Assembly (NCBI GenBank): GCA_964412195.1
Contig: CAYPNP010000019.1
Location: forward strand, 20,654 to 84,653
Length of the DNA: 64,000 bases
Source of the DNA: CAYPNP01 sp964412195
GTDB lineage: Bacteria; Acidobacteriota; JAAYUB01
Direction of reading: 5' to 3'
Shown one piece after another: positions 9,501-21,500 of the stretch. The position numbers were made by a program, and so were the translations under genes. The notes under the pieces are model-generated. The model was given only the letters and a program-made list of their open reading frames with translations. It did not search any database and was not told the origin of the DNA. The first letter of the stretch is position 1. Each line of letters starts with the position of its first letter.

Positions 9501-12500
9501 ATGCCGCCGCTGGCGCTGGCCCAGGTGCTGGCGCCGGGCTGGTCGCCGTGGGGCGCGGCCGACGTGCAGCCGTGGGACGCCGCGTTCACCGTGGCCGCCC
9601 GGCTGACCACGCCCTGGGTGTTGCCCGACGACTCCGAAGGCCGCGACTGGATGCTGCTGCGCTTTGATGAATCCCGCCGCGAGTGGCAGCGGGTGGAACC
9701 GCTTTCGTACGCCAAGTCAGCCGGCTCTGGGACTTCCGCGGCGTCGGACAAGAGGAACGGAAACGGCGAAACGGCGAAACGGCGAAACGGCGCTTCTGTC
9801 CCCACGGTCACCGGTCACCGGTCGTCGGTCGGTTTCTCCTTCGATATAGTTTCCGGCGGCCAATTCGTCCTCGCCGTCGCCGATCCGCCGCCCACGGAGC
9901 CGTCGGAGATCCCGGAAATCGGTGAGTGGCTGGAACCATCGTTTGCAGTGCTGGACGGCGAAGCCTTGGAAGCCGCGGGCGAGGTGCATCCCGAAGCGCT
10001 GCCGGCCGGCGCCGGCATGGTGGCCGTGGCGGACCTGTCGCTGGACGCCGATCCGCCTGCACCCTCGGGCGTGGTGGTTTCCGCCATGTTCCGGCAGGCC
10101 TACACGTACTCCGGGTCCGCCGGATCCGGAGCTTCGGATTCATTGGAAGGCCGCCGCTACGTCCAGGACCTCCTCCTCTACCGCCTCCCTGGTGACGATG
10201 CAAAGAAGGTGGAAGCAAAGTTTGACGAGACGGGAGACGGGAGACGGGAGACGGGAGACAAGAATGATTCAATCAACCAGGGGATTCCCGATGACCACTC
10301 AGACAAAGGGTTACAAAGACTTGATCGTTTGGCAGAAGGCAATGGATCTGGTGCCAGCGGTGTACAAGCTGGCCCGAAGACTGCCGCGCGAGGAGACCTA
10401 CGGTTTGACCAGCCAGATCCGGCGGGCCGCAGTATCGATTCCAGCCAACATCGCCGAAGGGCAAGCCCGGCGCCATCGAGCGGAATTCAGCCAGCACCTG
10501 GGGATCGCCCGTGGCAGTCTGGCCGAATTAGACACGCTGATGATCTTGGCAGTGAAGCTGGGCTATCTGTCGGAGGCGGACGTGGAACTGCTAGGGTCGG
10601 CAATGATCGAGATCCGGCGGCTTCTTCAGGGACTTATCCAGAGCCTGGACAAACAAGCGATCCACTGACTCCTGTCCGCAAGGGGAGTCAACATAAGGAC
10701 AACTGGCTTCTTTCTCCCGACTCCCGACTCCCGACTCCCGTCTCGATTTCCTTCCCCATCGCTCCGATAGAAGAGATCCCCCCGGCGCTGCTGTCCGAGG
10801 GCGAAATCGACGTCGACATCCTGCCGGACCGCGAAAACACCCGCGGCGTGGTCGCCTCGGGCCCGGTGACCGAGGTCTCCGACGGCTGCGGCGGGACCGC
10901 CACCTTCGGCCCCGCCGGCCTGCCCGACGGCGCCTGGGTGGACTTCCGCCCGCTGGACCTGTCCGCCGTGGCGCCCCCGGCCGGCTCCGACCTCGAGCCG
11001 GTCGCCGCGTTCCACCTGGAGTCCAGCAGCCCGCTGCCGGTGGACACGGCCGTGGCCTTGGCAGCTCCCGCGACGGAGGCCGACATCCTCTCCTTCTACC
11101 GCGTGATCCGGTGGGGGAGCGAGCACCTCTACGCCTACGCCTGCCCGGCCGCGCGCCAGGGCGGCGTGGTCGTCAGCCTGTCTGTGCCGCCTGGCGGAAC
11201 GCCTCTGCCGACGGCGTTCCCCGGCCTGGCTTCCGGCGGCGACTTCGTCCTCTGCCGCCTCTCCCGCGCGCCCGTCTTCGCCGGCGGTGTCGTTGCGGGT
11301 AGTCCGGATCTGCCAGCCCCGGAACCGGCTTTCACTCTCGTCCGCTCCGCCGCCTGCCCCGTGGTCTCCCCTGTTTCGATGGACGGCGCCTGGTTCCTCC
11401 AGACTTTCGCGGATCCAGGCGAACCGGCCGAAGTGACCGCCCTGGACGAGTCCCACGGCCTGGCTGCGACCGGATCGGCCTCCTGGACCGCCCCCTGGAC
11501 GTACCAGCCGCTGGCCCTGGTCCTGGCTCCGCGGGTGCCCGCCGTGGCCGCCACCGAGCCGTGGAGCGGCCAGATCGGTGTGACACTGCAGCCGGTCCTC
11601 CGGATCACTTTTGACGACGAGATCGTACCCGCCAGCCTCCAGCCCGGCGACCTGCAATTGGCCGGCCCGCAGGGGTCTGTGTCCCTGGGCGCTTTGCGTC
11701 TCGACGACGACGGACGGACCGTGAGCGCGGCCCCGCTGCGCCCGCTGGCTCCCTCCACAGCCTACACGGTGACCGTGGGCCCGAACGTGGAAAACCGCTG
11801 GGGCCGCCCCATGGCCGCGGCGCACTCCTTCTCTTTCACCACCGCCGCCTCCACAGGCGGCACGGGCTCCGGTTCCGGCTCATCCACTGCGGACATTTCC
11901 ATCACCGCCGACTTGGCCGCCGGAACCCTGACGATCCGCGCGTCGGCGTGCCCGATCCCTCCGGGCGGCCGCCTGAAGGTCATCAACATGACCACCGGCG
12001 AGGTCCGCATCTTCACCTCCTGTCCCACCGCCGGCTCCGGCGGCTCCGGCGGTTCCGGCGGCTCCGGCGGTTCCGGCGGCTCGGGTGGTTCCGGGGACGG
12101 CCTCTGGCTGACGATCTCCGGCTCCCCCTACGACGACCTGACGATCGTGGTGGAGACGGCCTCGGGAGAGCAACTGGCGCTGGTCCGCCAGCCGGTGATT
12201 TCGGATCCCGCCTCGGGCTACACGTACGTCGGCCCCTCCGGCGGAACGGTCTCCGACCCCACCGGCCAGGTCCTCCTGACCATCCCCCCCGACGCGCTGC
12301 CACACACGGTCCGGGTGAAATTGCAGCATTTTCCAGACACCGTCCCGCATCCTCCCCTCGAAGGAGAAGCGACCCGGTATCGCTTCGGCGGCCGGGTGAT
12401 CCTGGAGAGCGATTACACCGGTAAAACCCGGAAGGAGCTGGAACTCTCCTTCCCGGCGCCTTCCTTCGCTGCCGAGGGAAGCCGGTTCCTGGCTGTCTCA

Positions 12501-15500
12501 GCCTTGGAGATTCCGGACGACCAGGGCCAGCCCGTGACCCTGCAAAACGCCGTGGTAACGGCGACGGTGCGGCAAGGGCGCGTCTGCCACGACTGCCCGC
12601 CGTTCTCCGGTCTGGATCTCGTCTCCCTGACAATGGATTATTTCATGGTCCAGGGGCCGTGGGCCTTTGTCGCCGGCCGCGTGGTGGACACCGCCGGCCA
12701 GGGCGTGGGCGGCGCGGTCGTCGCGGCCGGATCCACCTTCATGGCAGGGCAGGGAGCCACCGTGGCCAACGACGGCGGCGGCTTCACCCTGCTGGTCACG
12801 TCGGCCGAGAGCAATCCGGTGGACCTCGTCCCTGTTCGCGCGTACGATCCCCGCACCGGCCGCCGCGGTCAGAGCGTCGCCGTCGGCGCCAGCAACGTCC
12901 TGATGGAGTGGCAGCAGTTCTACCCGCAGGCCCGGCTGTACACGGCGCAGGTCACCATCTCGTCCGATCCGGCGGGAGAGGACCGGGTACCGATCGAACT
13001 CGGCCCGGTCGAAGTCGAAGCCGGCTGCTGCAGCGAAACGGAATTCCAGGTCGATACCGCCGCCACCCTGATTTTCCGTGCCAGTCATGAAGTGGCCCCG
13101 GACCGGCAGATCCGCTTCCGGCTCCGCACGGTGGAACCTTGCCACTACGCGGCTGCCAAGCTTGTGCTCTCCTCCGGACAGGAACTGGCGCTGGCGGTGG
13201 AGACTGCAGACGGCCAGGACGGCGGAGACGTCCTGACCACCCAGGCGGTGTTGCCGCCCCAGCTCGGCCACATCCAACTGGTCATCGCCGCGTGGGACGG
13301 GGCGAACAACACGTCCAGCCGCTCCTGGGACTTCCAGGTCGTGGACAATGCGGGCACCATTCAGCCCCAGCCGTGGCGCCCGTTCATCACGCGCATCCAG
13401 CCCGCCGACGGCGCCACCATGGTGTCGTGCGACGTGCAGCCGTCCATCGGATTCTCCGAGCCGGTACTGTTGGATGATTTCCTGGCCTTGCTGCAGCAGC
13501 CCAATCCGCCCCTGCGCCTGGTGGAAGCCGTGTCCGGCGATGCCGTCGACATCATGGTGACGGCGTGGGGCGTCTACATTTCGCAGAATGTCACCTACTA
13601 TACCGACCTTCGAATCCAGCCCCTCTCGCCGCTCTCGCCCGACGCCGGCTACCGGCTGGAACTTGATTTGGCGGGGTGTGCCTCCATCGCTGACACGCAG
13701 CAGGAAGCCCTCGACACGGCGGGATTGCCGCCCACCCTGACCGCGGGTTTCCACACATTCCGCCCTGTCTCGGTGTTTGACGAGACCGGCAACATCGCCG
13801 CCACCGACCGGGTGGCCGTGGTGGGTAGTTTCGTGTTTGTGCTGGCGGAACAGAACCATCCCAATCCGCTGCAGCGTTCCGCGCTCCAGGTGTGGGAGCT
13901 GCCGGCCCTCTCCGCGCCGGTGAAGCGGCTGGAGGCGGCGCTGCCCCTCCACGCCATGGACCTGGATGTCCGGCTCAACGAGGATAGGGATTATGAAGTC
14001 TCCTTGATCTGCGCCGCCGGCTGGGAGGAGTTCAACTCGGTCCTGCTGTCCTATCGGTTGAGCGACTCCGCCATCCGCTCGGGCGATGCGACAGGGTTGT
14101 CCCTGGAGGCAGCCGCCACGTTGGCGACCCCCTCCATGGGCGCAACTCCTGTGGAACTGGCCCGGACCGGTGACGACCTTTATGTGGCCGTGACCGGCCT
14201 GGGCGTGCGGGCGCTGAACCTGTCCCGCCTGCGGGTGCGCACCTCCGAGGCGGCGGCCCGTGGCCGGGAAGTCCTGGCGGACGCTCTGCTTCCGGCGAAA
14301 GGCCTGAATTTTGACGAGGGCGAACTTCTGACCTCCCCCGGCCAGTGCCTCGGGCTGGACTGGTTCACCCTTCAGAGCCACCGCTTCGTGGCGGTGGCTG
14401 ACGGGAGCACGACGGGAACTCCCAGCCAGCCGCGGCAGGGATTGCTCTCGGTGGTGGAAGATCCCCAGACGGCGGCGCCGCTGCCGTCGGTGCGCCCGGA
14501 CGAGCACCCCTTCCTGTGCGCGGTGGAGGCAATCGCCCCGACGGTCCGCATCCGTCAGGTGCTGGTCCGGTCCGTGGCCACCTACCGCTGGCACGGGGAG
14601 GAGCAGACCACTCCGCTGATCCTGGCCGTGGGCGACACGCCGGAGTTCCCGACTTGGCTGGGCGTCTACCAGATGGCTCTCGAGAACGAGGCGCTGCGCC
14701 TCCGGCTTATGTTCGAGGCGGACCTGGACCGCTACGCGCTGCTGGCTCCGTCCGGGGACGACTTCCTGCTGGTGGCCGACGGCAGCTATGCCTCGGTGCG
14801 GCTGGGCGATTTCGACGCCGTGGGGGATCAGGGCCCCCTGGCGCCCTGGTTCGCCCTGGAAGGATTGTACGCCGGCGACGCGGCTCTGGCGGACGGCCTC
14901 CTGTTCAACGCCCGGGGCCGCGAAGGGCTGGGCGTGTACGCCCTGTCCGCGCTCGCCCGCCTGCTGGGACTGGACGAGCCCCGGGTCGGCGAGCCGATCC
15001 ACACCTATCGCCGGCACCTGCCGGTGGTCCGGCAGTACGAGCCGGGCACGATTCACGTGGAGGGGTACCGGCTCGTGCCCGGCTTGAAGTTCCACTACGA
15101 AGTGATTCCCGCCGACCTGGCTGGCGACCGCGAGGAGATCTGCTTCGCCGGCGAGACCGGTTGCCTCTTCACCTTCCCGCAGGCGGCCGATTCGATCGGC
15201 GATTCCTCCACCCGCCACGTCTACACGCAGGCGGTGGACATCCCGTCGGCCGAGGTGGGCAAGGAGGATCCCTGCCAGGACTTCTATCATTTCGGTGTGA
15301 AGCCGGCGCCCGTGAACGGCACGGTGCGGGTTGAAAGGCAGGCCGGGGGCGGGCGGTACGATCCCCTCGTGTCTTCCTGGCCCGAGGCCGTGGCCCTGGA
15401 GGAATTGATCGACCTGTACACCCCGGTGGTGGCCTGCCGGCAGGAAATGGTCCGCGGCCGCCAGTTCTGCGATCCGGGACAGGAAGCCTGGCAGCGGCAG

Positions 15501-18500
15501 GCGGCGATCCTGCAATACCGGGCGAACTTCAAAACCCGCCTCCGGACGGTGTCCGTCTGCCCGCCCGACCGACTGGACCTGCCCGTCCATGTAAAGAGCT
15601 GCAACTTCGAAACCATGCTCGGCGATGTGGAGATCCTCCCGTTGCTGGGCACCCCCGCCCGGGTGGGGTTGCTGGATGACCTGCCGGCCCTGGCGGCGGG
15701 TGTGTACTATCTCCGCCTGGACGTGGAGGCCGTCGATTATCCCGGCGTGGCCGACGTGTTCTGGGTCCGCCTGGATGTCGGCGAGCACTCCAGCCGCAGC
15801 GCCGAGATCGGCAAGAACTATTGCCAGGGCGTCGACCTTCAGGAAGGTTACTACTTATCCCAGCACACCGATCTGCAATTGGAGGACAAGGGCCTCCCGC
15901 TGGAACTGTCGCGTTCCTGGACCAGCGCGGCCATGCATCCCGATTTCGGCCCGCTGGGCGAGGGCTGGCAGGCCTCCACCCGGATGATGCTCCTGCGCGA
16001 TGGCGGCGGCGACTTCCTGGTGCAGGGCGGCGACGGCGGCGGCACCCGCTTCCGACCCCAGCCCGACGGCACGCTGCGGCCCGAGCGGGGCATCCACGCC
16101 TCGCTGGTCCGGGACGGCGACGCCTATGTGCTGACCACCAAGTCGAACAAGCGCTATGTGTTTGGCAGCAGAACCAAGGACGGGATCGGCAACATCGCCG
16201 AGCACAACCTGGCCTACATCGACTACATGGAGGACTTCGACGGTAACCGGCTGACCTGGCTCTATGCGGCGGACGGCCTCGGCCGGGTCACGGCGGTGGA
16301 GCACAGCTCCGGCAGCCGCCTGGTCTTCGAGTACGAGCGCAGCCGCTTCGGCTGGCGGATCCGCACGGCGACGCTGATGTCGGCCGCCGGCGATCCGGGG
16401 CAATCTGCGTCGTATTCGTATGGAGAATGCGGCGAGCTGTCCCGCGTGGAACTCTCCGGCGTGCCGGAGCGTCCGGCTGGAACGCAGGCCGGGGGACCGG
16501 TTCGCATTGAATACGGCTACACGGCCGACACCGACCCCCAGGCGCGCTACCGGCTGGCCACCGTGTCCGGGCCGAATCCGGGCAACTTGCTGTCGATCTT
16601 CTACGCCGGCGCGGGCAAGACCGGCGCCCGGGACGCACAGGACAGCCGCCGGGTGGACCGCCTCCTGGAAGGTTCGCAGGCGGAACCGCCCCTGACCCGG
16701 TTCGACTACGACTTCTCCACCTACGGCTGGCAGAGCGGCCACACCACAGTGACCGATCCCCGCGGCTACACCGACCAGTATTTTTTCTCCGCCGACGGGT
16801 TCCTGTCGGCGCGCCGCAACGCGCTGGGCAAGGAGACGGCCTACACCCGCTGGGAAGGGGGCTGCGAGAACCTGGTCGCCCGCGAAACCCAGCCGGACGG
16901 CCGGATTCTCGTGTACAGCTACGATACCCGCGGCAACCGGGTCGAGGAAACCGACACGCCGGCCGGCGGAGGGACGCCGGCGGTGACGCGCGCGGAATAC
17001 CACCCGGTCTTCAACATCAAGACCTACGAGCAGACGCCGCTGGGGACGGTCCGGCGGTGGACCCTGGACGCCGCGACCGGCCACGTCATTGGCCTGACGG
17101 AGACGGCCGGCGGGGTCAGCCGCACGTCGGCCTACGAGTGGACGGCCGGCAACCTGACGGCCGCCGTGGATCCGCGCGGCGGGCGGACGGTGTACGAAGA
17201 CCACGACCGCCATGGCCGGCCGAAGCGGATCGTCGATCCGGCGGGCCGGATTTCGGTTCAGGAGTGGAACGACTGGGGCGAGCTGACGGACGCGCGCGGG
17301 CCGCTGGGCCAGGAAACGCACACGGAGTACGACGCCCACCACCGGCCGGTGCGCGTGCAGGGGACCAACGGGCTGACGGGCGGCCTTTCGGTGATGATCG
17401 AGGAAGCCCTGGAGTATTACCCCGGCGGGCAGCTCTACCGGCGCGTCTCCGGCGGGGAGGCCGCGGGGCCGCACCTCACCGAGACCGTCCTGCTGGACGA
17501 CCGGGACCAGCCGCAGTCCACTTCGGTCACGTTCGACGATCCGTTGGACGGCGCGACGGTCACGATCAGCGAGCACTTCATCTACGACGGCAACGGCAAC
17601 GTGGTCAGCCGCACCGATCCGGAGGGGCGGGAACACACGTTCACCTACGACCTCCTCAACCAGGAGACGGGGCACTGGGCGGACGGCCGGCAGGTGTCGG
17701 CGCAGGCGTACGACGAGTTCGGCCTGAAGCGCAAGGTGGCGGAGAGGGACGCCTACGGGCGGCTGCGTCGCTTCGCCTACGACGGCTTCGGCCGCCGGGC
17801 CTGGGAGATCCTGGGGCCGATCGGCGAGCACGACCGGGCGCCCGCCGCGCCGCCGCCGGACTTTGCGGCGGCTCCGGTGGCCGGACACTTCACCCGCGGC
17901 TGGCTCTACGACCTGGAGGGCCGGGTGGTGGCCGAGCTGGACGGCGCCGGGTCGGTCCGGCGGTTCGGCTACGACGGCTTCGGGCGGAAGGTTGTCGAGG
18001 AGACGGTGCTCGACGCCGCCGACCCGGGCCGGAACCTGCGCACGGAGTGGGACTACGACCCGGCGGGCAATCCGGTGGAGGAGCGGGACGTGGTCCACGG
18101 CCGCATCGCGCGCTTCACCTACGACGCAGCCGATCGTGTCCTCACCCGCGAGCTCGACGCGGCCCCGGGACGGGCCGTGCCGGGCGGCGTCGAATTGCCG
18201 TACCGCTGGCAGTATGAGTATCGCGACGGGGAGTCCGCGGCCAATCCGGATGGCGGGGCCCGGGTGACGGAGGAGAACCTCCAGAGCGGCGTGCGCCGGG
18301 AAACGCTACGGGACGCCGCCGGGCGGACCTGGCGGGAGCGCTTGGTGGACGGCGCGCACGCGCTGGACCTGGTTGCCTCCACCCGCCACGACGCGTTTGG
18401 GAATCCGGTGGAGTCGACCGATCCGGAAGGCCGGATCATCCGGTTCGAGTACACCCCCAACGGCTGGCAACGGCGCCAGACCGATGCCGAGGGATTCCAG

Positions 18501-21500
18501 ACCGTCCAGGAGTACACCCTGGACGGCCGGGTGCGCGAGGTGCGGCGGCAGGCCGACCGCGCCGGTGCCTGGCTGGCGGCCCGATTCGCCTACGACGCGC
18601 TGGGGCGGCCGCTGCGTGAGGAGAGGCTCCGGCCGGGGTCCGACCCGGAGGAGTGGTACGCCCTGCGTGCTTACAATTATGGCAATTACGTCGATGCCGG
18701 CGAGCCCGGGGCGGAGTGGACCGACACCGACGCCTTGGGCCGGACCACCACCCACCGGGAGGACGCCTCGGGCCGGGAAACCGCGCGGGTGCTGCCGCCC
18801 AACGGCGGGCAGAATCCGGAGGAGCGCTTCGGCTACGACGGCGCCGGCCGGACCGCCTACGCCATGGACCGGCGCGGCTGGGTGACGAAGTCCTTCTACG
18901 ACGCCGCGGGCCGGCTGACGGAGCTGCGGGAGGCCTGCGAGCAGGTGGCGCTGGGCGGGAAAATGGCTGCCGTCGTCGCGGGCGGGGCCAAGGCCGTCCG
19001 GATCCACTACCTGGATCCGCTGAACCGGCGGGTGGAATGGGACCAGGCCGACCGGGCCACCCGGGTGACCCTCGACGCCTTGGGCCGGGAAGTAGCACGG
19101 GAGCGCCTCGACGTGGACGCCAGCCTGTACCAGCCGGAGGAAATCCCCGGCGTGGTGGCCGCCGGGTGGGAAAATTACCTGGACGTCGTCCTCGAGCGGA
19201 AATTCTACGACTCCGACGGCCGGGTGGTCCTGGAGGCGGATGCGGTCGGCTCGTCCACCGCCTACGAGTACGACGGGGCGGGGCGGCTGCTGCGGCGCAC
19301 CGAGGGGCTGCACCTGGCGGCGGACGGCGTCACGCCCGAGGCCACGGCGGCCACCGCCGCGTGGGAGTACGCCTACGACCGCGTCGGCAATGTTCTCTAT
19401 GAGTACAATCCGCGGCTGGAGGCGCTGTACCCGGGACGGACCCATCCGTATTTCCATCATGAGTACAGCCCCCGCAACGAGCGGACCGCTACCACCGACG
19501 CCGACGAATTGACCACCACGACCGAGTACGACGGCGTGGGGCGGAAGGCGGGGGTGGTGTCGCCGCTGGGGCACCGGACCGCCTACGCCTACGACGAGCA
19601 GGACCGGCTGACCGCCGTGACCCAGGGTGCGGAAGCCGCCCCGGCCGACCAGGCGGCGACCTCGTACCGCTACGACGACGCGGGGCCGGTGCGCTGGCAG
19701 GTCGACGCCAACGGCCACGCCGTGGAGCGGATCTACGACGCCTGGGACCGGGTCACCGAGCTGCGCCAGTGGCTCCTGCCCGTCTCCGAGATCCCCGTCC
19801 TGGCGGGCACTTCGGGTTCGCCGGCAAAACGTAGTCCGGATCCGGCCGGCAAGGGGAGTCCGGGTCCGCCGGCCCCGGAACGCTCTCTCACTTCCAACGA
19901 CACCAACGCCATACAATATGGAAAGACGAGCCCCGCTCCCCGAGTCTCTAGCCTCGAGTCCCGAGCCTCGAATCCCGACTTCCTCTCCTGGACCTCCGCT
20001 TACGACGCCTCGGGCAACCTGACCGCCACAGTCGACCCCGACGGCCGGCGTGTCGACCGGACCTACGATTCGCTGAGCCGCCTGTCCACGGAGTCCTTTG
20101 CCTGGCCGTCGGCTGACCCGACCGCCCTGCCGGACGTGCCGCTGGGCCACGCTTACACTTACGACGTCACCGACAACCTGCTGCAGGTGGTCGAAGAGAA
20201 AGACGTCCGCAGCGACTGGGCGGCGGCGGGCGCCGGGGTGGTGAGCGGTCCGCCGGGGGCACGGCGCGCGGTGGCCTACACCACGCGCTACCGCTACGAT
20301 GGCCTGGACCGGCTGGAGGAGCAGACCGACGGCTACTGGGGCCGGACGGCGCGCTTCGCCTATGACCGCACCGGCAGCCGGACGGCGATGTACTTCCCCG
20401 GGGAAACTCCCCCGCTGATCCCCGGCCAGCCCCCGCCGACCGCCCCCTCCGCAGCCTACCGCTACGACGCCGCCCGCCGGCTTTCGTCGGTCCATCGCAA
20501 TAACCCCGCGACTGCCAAGTTGACCGCGAGCAATGCTTCGGCGTGGAGTTTCGGAAACGGCGAAACGGCGAAACGGCGAACCGGCGCCGTATGGAGCGCC
20601 GGCTTCCAGCCGGCCGGTATGGAGTGCGGTGATGAGGCGCGCGGTCAGATGATGGCCTCGGTGCAAATGAAGCAGCGCCGAATCACCGCTTTGGAACCGC
20701 GCGGAGCGTTTTCCCCCGACACCGATGCATCCGCCGGAGCGCGGCCGTCCCGTCCGCACGATGCCGCCGTACCTCGCGCCGTCCCCGGCGCGTGGGCTCC
20801 CTCCGCCGGCACCGCCGACACGCGTCCGGAGGCCGCGAGCTACGCCGATTCACCGACTCACCCATTCACCCATTCACCCTCCGCCAAGACCGCCGACACT
20901 CCCATAGCCTCCTACGAGTTCTTCGCGGACGGCCTGGTCCACCGCATCCACTACGCCAACGGCGTGGTGGCCACTTACGCCTACCGCGACAACGGCTGGG
21001 TCGAGTCCATCGAGCTCCGCGACGGCAACAACGAACTCCTCAGCCGCTACTTCTACACCTACGACCCCGACGGCAACCGCACGCAAATGGCCGAGGTCAA
21101 CGCCACACCCGCCCGCCGAGCCGCCGACCCGATGTGGGCGACGCCCCGCGAAACCCTTTACGGCTACGACCACCTGGGCCGCCTGAGCTGGGTGAAATAC
21201 CCGGCCCTGGGCCCCGACGCCCCGGCCCGCCGGGCGGACTACACCTATGACTTGACGGGCAACCGCCTCACCGAGACGGAAGCCGAGCTCGACGGCAGCG
21301 GCAATCCAGTCCGCCCGATCAAACAGCGCACCTTCGCCTACAACGCCCTGAACCAGGTGGAATTCATCCGTGACGCTCTGGCGCCGGTGCGCAGCGTCCG
21401 CTACGAGTACAATCTCAGCGGCGATACCACGGCCAAGATCATCGGCCAATTGGACGCCTCCGGCCAGATCGTGCCGGGCACCGAGGCCTCCCGCCTGCAC

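Noticed and set aside
10226..10745. Diversity-generating retroelement
   Set aside because: The four-helix-bundle protein is Avd-related, but no reverse transcriptase, template repeat or adenine-variable repeat was found nearby.
12498..20759. Very long minus-strand frames (about 1100, 750 and 820 codons) across the RHS gene
   Set aside because: Same reason: no recognisable protein features, and they mirror third-position GC of the real gene.
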